NCBI GenBank assembly: GCA_032622095.1
Contig: CP136067.1
Location: forward strand, 181,508,556 to 181,572,555
From: Siphonodentalium dalli
Taxonomy: Eukaryota; Mollusca; Scaphopoda; Gadilida; Siphonodentaliidae
Direction: 5' to 3'
DNA: 64,000 nucleotides
A model generated the notes under the pieces. The model had not been told where the DNA came from, did not search any database, and saw only the letters and a list, made by a program, of their open reading frames with translations. The position numbers were made by a program, and so were the translations under genes. This document shows, piece by piece, positions 60,603-64,000 of the stretch (position 1 is its first letter; every line of letters begins with the position of its first letter).

Positions 60603-60742
60603 AGATGAAAGCACACAACTGAACGAGTATTGCGAGGAACGGACAGCTCCCCGCACCACAAGAACAGCTGCATGCTTCAGACCGTTTGCAAAGTGCGCAT
60701 AGCTCAACGATGTAATTTTCCGGTTGCCAGGAGAACATGAAA
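60603..60742. repeat. Dispersed repeat pair, copy 2
   Basis: Matches 57829-57990: gaggaacggacagct, gcaccacaagaacagctg and gtaattttccggttgccag. Confidence 0.6.
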
Positions 60743-60815
60743 TATTGCGGTTGTAAATATCAAGAAACGTGTGAAATGTGAAAATAAGCCCATTCCATCA
60801 AATGGGTGGGCCGCG

Positions 60816-61070
60816 TTAACCCTTTCATGACTGGAGCTGTATTGGTGCAGCATTAAAGATCACGCGTCAAAGTATTTTCTTATATATGCGAGTGTCCCAT
60901 AGGGAGCCTCGCATATATAAGAGAATACACTGGCTTAGAAGGTCAAGGTATACATATTGTTAAGCTAGTGTATTGTCTTATACATGCGATGCTTCACATG
61001 GGAAACTCGCATATATAAGAGAATGCATTGGCATGGGGTTTTCTCAATGTTTCAGGAAGCCCCAGGTTAA
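60816..61070 (-). mobile_element. nTTAA MITE, family C
   Basis: TTAA|CCCTTTCATGACTGGAGC at the left and GAAGCCCCAGG|TTAA at the right (degraded). Two hairpins lie near 60866-60934 and 60966-61035; 255 bp. Confidence 0.8.
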
Positions 61071-61181
61071 TAACATAACACTGGTCAGCAGGGGCGCACC
61101 GGACCAACCAAGGACAGGGGGAACAACTTCAAGAAAGGGAACTGTTCAGTAAGAGATAAAGCAAGGCCAGGAACCAAAACG

Positions 61182-64000
61182 GCACTAATGTGCTCTCAAA
61201 ACCGTCGCTTCAGACGTTCAGGAACCTACGTCACTAATGTTCTCTCAAAAGAGTGGCTTCAGACGTTCAGGAATCTACGTCACTAATGTACTCTCAAAAC
61301 CGTCGCTTCAGACGTTCAGGAACCTACGTCACTAATGTACTCTCAAAACCGTCGCTTCAGACGTTCAGGAACTTACGTCACTAATGTACTCTCAAAACCG
61401 TCGCTTCAGACGTTCAGGAACCTACGCCACTAATGTGCTCTCAAAACCGTCGCTTAAGACGTTCGGGAACCTACGTCACTAATGTACTCTCAAAACCGTC
61501 GCTTCAGACGTTCAGGAACCTACGTCACTAATGTACTCTCAAAACAGTCGCTTCAGACGATCAGGAATATACGTGACTAATGTGCTCTCAAAACCGTCGC
61601 TTCAGGAATCTACGCCACTAATGTACTCTCAAAACCGTCGCTTCAGACGTTCAGGAACCTACGTCACTGATGTGCTCTCAAAACCGTCGCTTCAGACGTT
61701 CAGGAACCTACGTCACTAATGTGCTCTCAAAACCGTCACGCCAGACGTTCAGGAACTTACGTCACTAATGTACTCTCAAAACCGTTGCTTCAGACGTTCA
61801 GGAACCTACGTCACTAATGTGCTCTCAAAACCGTCGCTTAAGACGTTCGGGAACCTACGTCACTAATGTACTCTCAAAACCGTCGCTTCAGACGTTCAGG
61901 AACCTACGTCACTAATGTACTCTCAAAACCGTCGCTTCAGACGATCAGGAATATACGTGACTAATGTGCTCTCAAAACTGTCGCTTCAGGAATCTACGCC
62001 ACTAATGTACTCTCAAAACCGTCGCTTCAGACGTTCAGGAACCTACGTCACTGATGTGCTCTCAAAACCGTCGCTTCAGACGTTCACGAACCTACGTCAC
62101 TAATGTGCTCTCAAAACCGTCACGCCAGACGTTCAGGAACCTACGTCACTAATGTACTCTCAAAACCGTCGCTTCAGACGTTCAGGAATATACGTGACTA
62201 ATGTGCTCTCAAAACCGTCGCTTCAGGAATCTACGCCACTAATGTACTCTCAAAACCGTCGCTTCAGACGTTCAGGAACCTACGTCACTAATGTACTCTC
62301 AAAACCGTCGCTTCAGACGTTCAGGAACCTACGTCACTAATGTACTCTCAAAACCGTCGCTTCAGACGTTCAGGAACCTACGTCACTAATGTGCTCTCAA
62401 AACCGTCGCTTAAGATGTTCGGGAACCTACGTCACTAATGTACTCTCAAAACCGTCGCTTCAGATGTTCAGGAACCTAGTCACTCTGTTCTCAAAACCAT
62501 CGCTTCAGACGTTCAGGAACCTACGCCACTAATGTATTCTCAAAACCGTCGCTTCAGACGTTCAGGAACCTACGTCACTAATGTGCTCTCAAAACCGTCG
62601 CTTCAGACGTTCAGGAATCTACGTCACTAATGTACTCTCAAAACCGTCGCTTCAGACGTTCAGGAACATACGTCACTAATGTGCTCTCAAAACCGTCGCT
62701 TCCGACGTTCAGGAACCTACGTCACTGATGTGCTCTCAAAACCGTCGCTTCAGACGTTCAGGAACCTACGTCACTAATGTGCTCTCAAAACCGTCGCGTC
62801 AGACGTTCAGGAACCTACGTCACTGATGTGCTCTCAAAACCGTCGCTTCAGACGTTCAGGAACCTACGTCACTAATGTGCTCTCAAAACCGTCACGCCAG
62901 ACGTTCAGGAACCTACGTCACTAATGTACTCTCAAAACCGTCGCTTCAGACGTTCAGTAATCTACGTCACTAATGTGCTCTCAAAACCGTCGCTTAAGAC
63001 GTTCGGGAACCTACGTCACTAATGTACTCTCAAACCCGTCGCTTCAGACGTTCAGGAACCTACGTCACTAATGTGCTCTCAAAACCGTCGCTTAAGACGT
63101 TCGGGAACCTACGTCACTAATACACTCTCAAAACCGTCGCTTCAGACGTTCATGAACCTACGTCACTAATGTGTTCTCAAAACCGTCGCTTCAGACGTTC
63201 AGGAACCTACGCCACTAATGTACTCTCAAAACAGTCGCTTCAGACGTTCAGGAACCTACGTCAATAATGTGCTCTCAAAACCGTCGCTTCAGACGTTCAG
63301 GAACCTACGTCAATAATGTGCTCTCAAAACCGTCGCTTCAGACGTTCGGGAATCTACGTCACTAATGTACTCTCAAACCCGTCGCTTCAGACGTTCAAGA
63401 ACCTACGTCACTAATGTGCTCTCAAAACCGTCGCTTCAGACGTTCAGGAACCTACGTCACTAATGTGCTCTCAAAACCGTCCCTTAAGACGTTCGGGAAC
63501 CTACGTCACTAATGTGCTCTCAAAACCGTCCCTTAAGACGTTCGGGAACCTACGTCACTAATGTACTCTCAAAACCGTCGCTTCAGACGTTCAAGAACCT
63601 ACGTCACTAATGTGCTCTCAAAACCGTCGCTTCAGACGTTCAGGAACCTACGTCACTAATGTGCTCTCAAAACCGTCCCTTAAGACGTTCGGGAACCTAC
63701 GTCACTAATGTTCTCTCAAAACCGTCCCTTAAGACGTTCGGGAACCTACGTCACTAATGTGCTCTCAAAACCGTCGCTTCAGACGTTCAGGAACCTACGT
63801 CACTGATGTACTATCAAAACCGTCGCTTCAGACGTTCAGGAACCTACGTCACTAATGTTCTCTCAAAACAGTCGCGTCAGACGTTCGGGAACCTACGTCA
63901 CTAATGTACTCTCAAAACAGTCGCGTCAGACGTTCGGGAACCTACGTCACTAATGTGCTCTCAAAACCGACACTTAAGACGTTCGGGAACCTACGTCACT
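61182..64000 (+). repeat. 49-bp satellite array, about 57 units, runs off the window
   Basis: The unit is gtgctctcaaaaccgtcgct followed by tcagacgttcaggaacctac and gtcactaat. Variants are gtAct/gtGct, ttcag/ttAag with cGggaac, cgCcag and a short deletion form (gcttcaggaatctacgcc). Identical runs of variants recur at 61531, 61915 and 62152, showing higher-order structure. Open frames in it are repeat artefacts, since 49 is not a multiple of three. Confidence 0.97.

Noticed and set aside
61531-62340. Three near-identical 62-residue open frames
   Set aside because: They are read from the 49-bp satellite; the unit is not a multiple of three and the match only reflects repeated variant blocks.
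61182-64000. CRISPR-like regular repeats
   Set aside because: Head-to-tail units with no unique spacers in a eukaryotic context: a satellite.

Overview
The window is animal nuclear DNA: AT-rich, intron-rich and packed with transposable-element debris. Retrotransposon types (an L1/Tx1-like LINE, a CR1-like LINE fragment, a tRNA-like SINE head), degenerate arrays containing 'GGGCCATAACTC' and dense short palindromic elements suggest a marine invertebrate, probably a lophotrochozoan such as a mollusc. That placement is inference, not proof.

One host gene is recognisable. Selenoprotein O (SELENOO), the mitochondrial pseudokinase-fold AMPylase, lies on the minus strand from about 26.2 kb down to 2.0 kb. 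I resolved twelve coding exons (2030-26211). Their phases join perfectly across eleven GT-AG introns and give about 620 codons. The extreme C-terminus, which normally carries the Cys/Sec residue, was not found with confidence. The introns hold nearly all the elements of the left third: nTTAA (piggyBac-like) MITEs, long hairpins, a 'GAATGAGGTCCCC' palindromic family, and tandem duplications of the starts of exons 6 and 10.

Upstream of SELENOO exon 1 and opposite to it lies a full-length L1/Tx1-like LINE (27073-32839). Both ORFs are open and it has a poly(A) tail. It is flanked by a direct repeat of about 525 bp, apparently an exceptionally long target-site duplication. Next to it is a broken, 5'-truncated CR1-like LINE on the minus strand (33573-35195).

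From 36 to 53 kb I see no host genes. This part holds inverted-repeat elements, a 2.6-kb foldback-like element with 'ACGTTGGC' subrepeats (38856-41483), a 485-bp satellite array (44753-47640), more nTTAA MITEs and copies of an 'AATCCGATT' element. From 53.3 to 56.8 kb is a complex repeat with GA tracts and a 41-bp minisatellite. Around 57.7 and 60.2 kb are small-RNA-like sequences, a tRNA-like SINE head and a U2 snRNA-like head. A 49-bp satellite runs from 61.2 kb off the right edge.

The most interesting signals are the giant duplication around the LINE, exon 11 of SELENOO held between near-identical inverted repeats, the exon-start duplications, and one internal hairpin module shared by TTAA elements with different termini.
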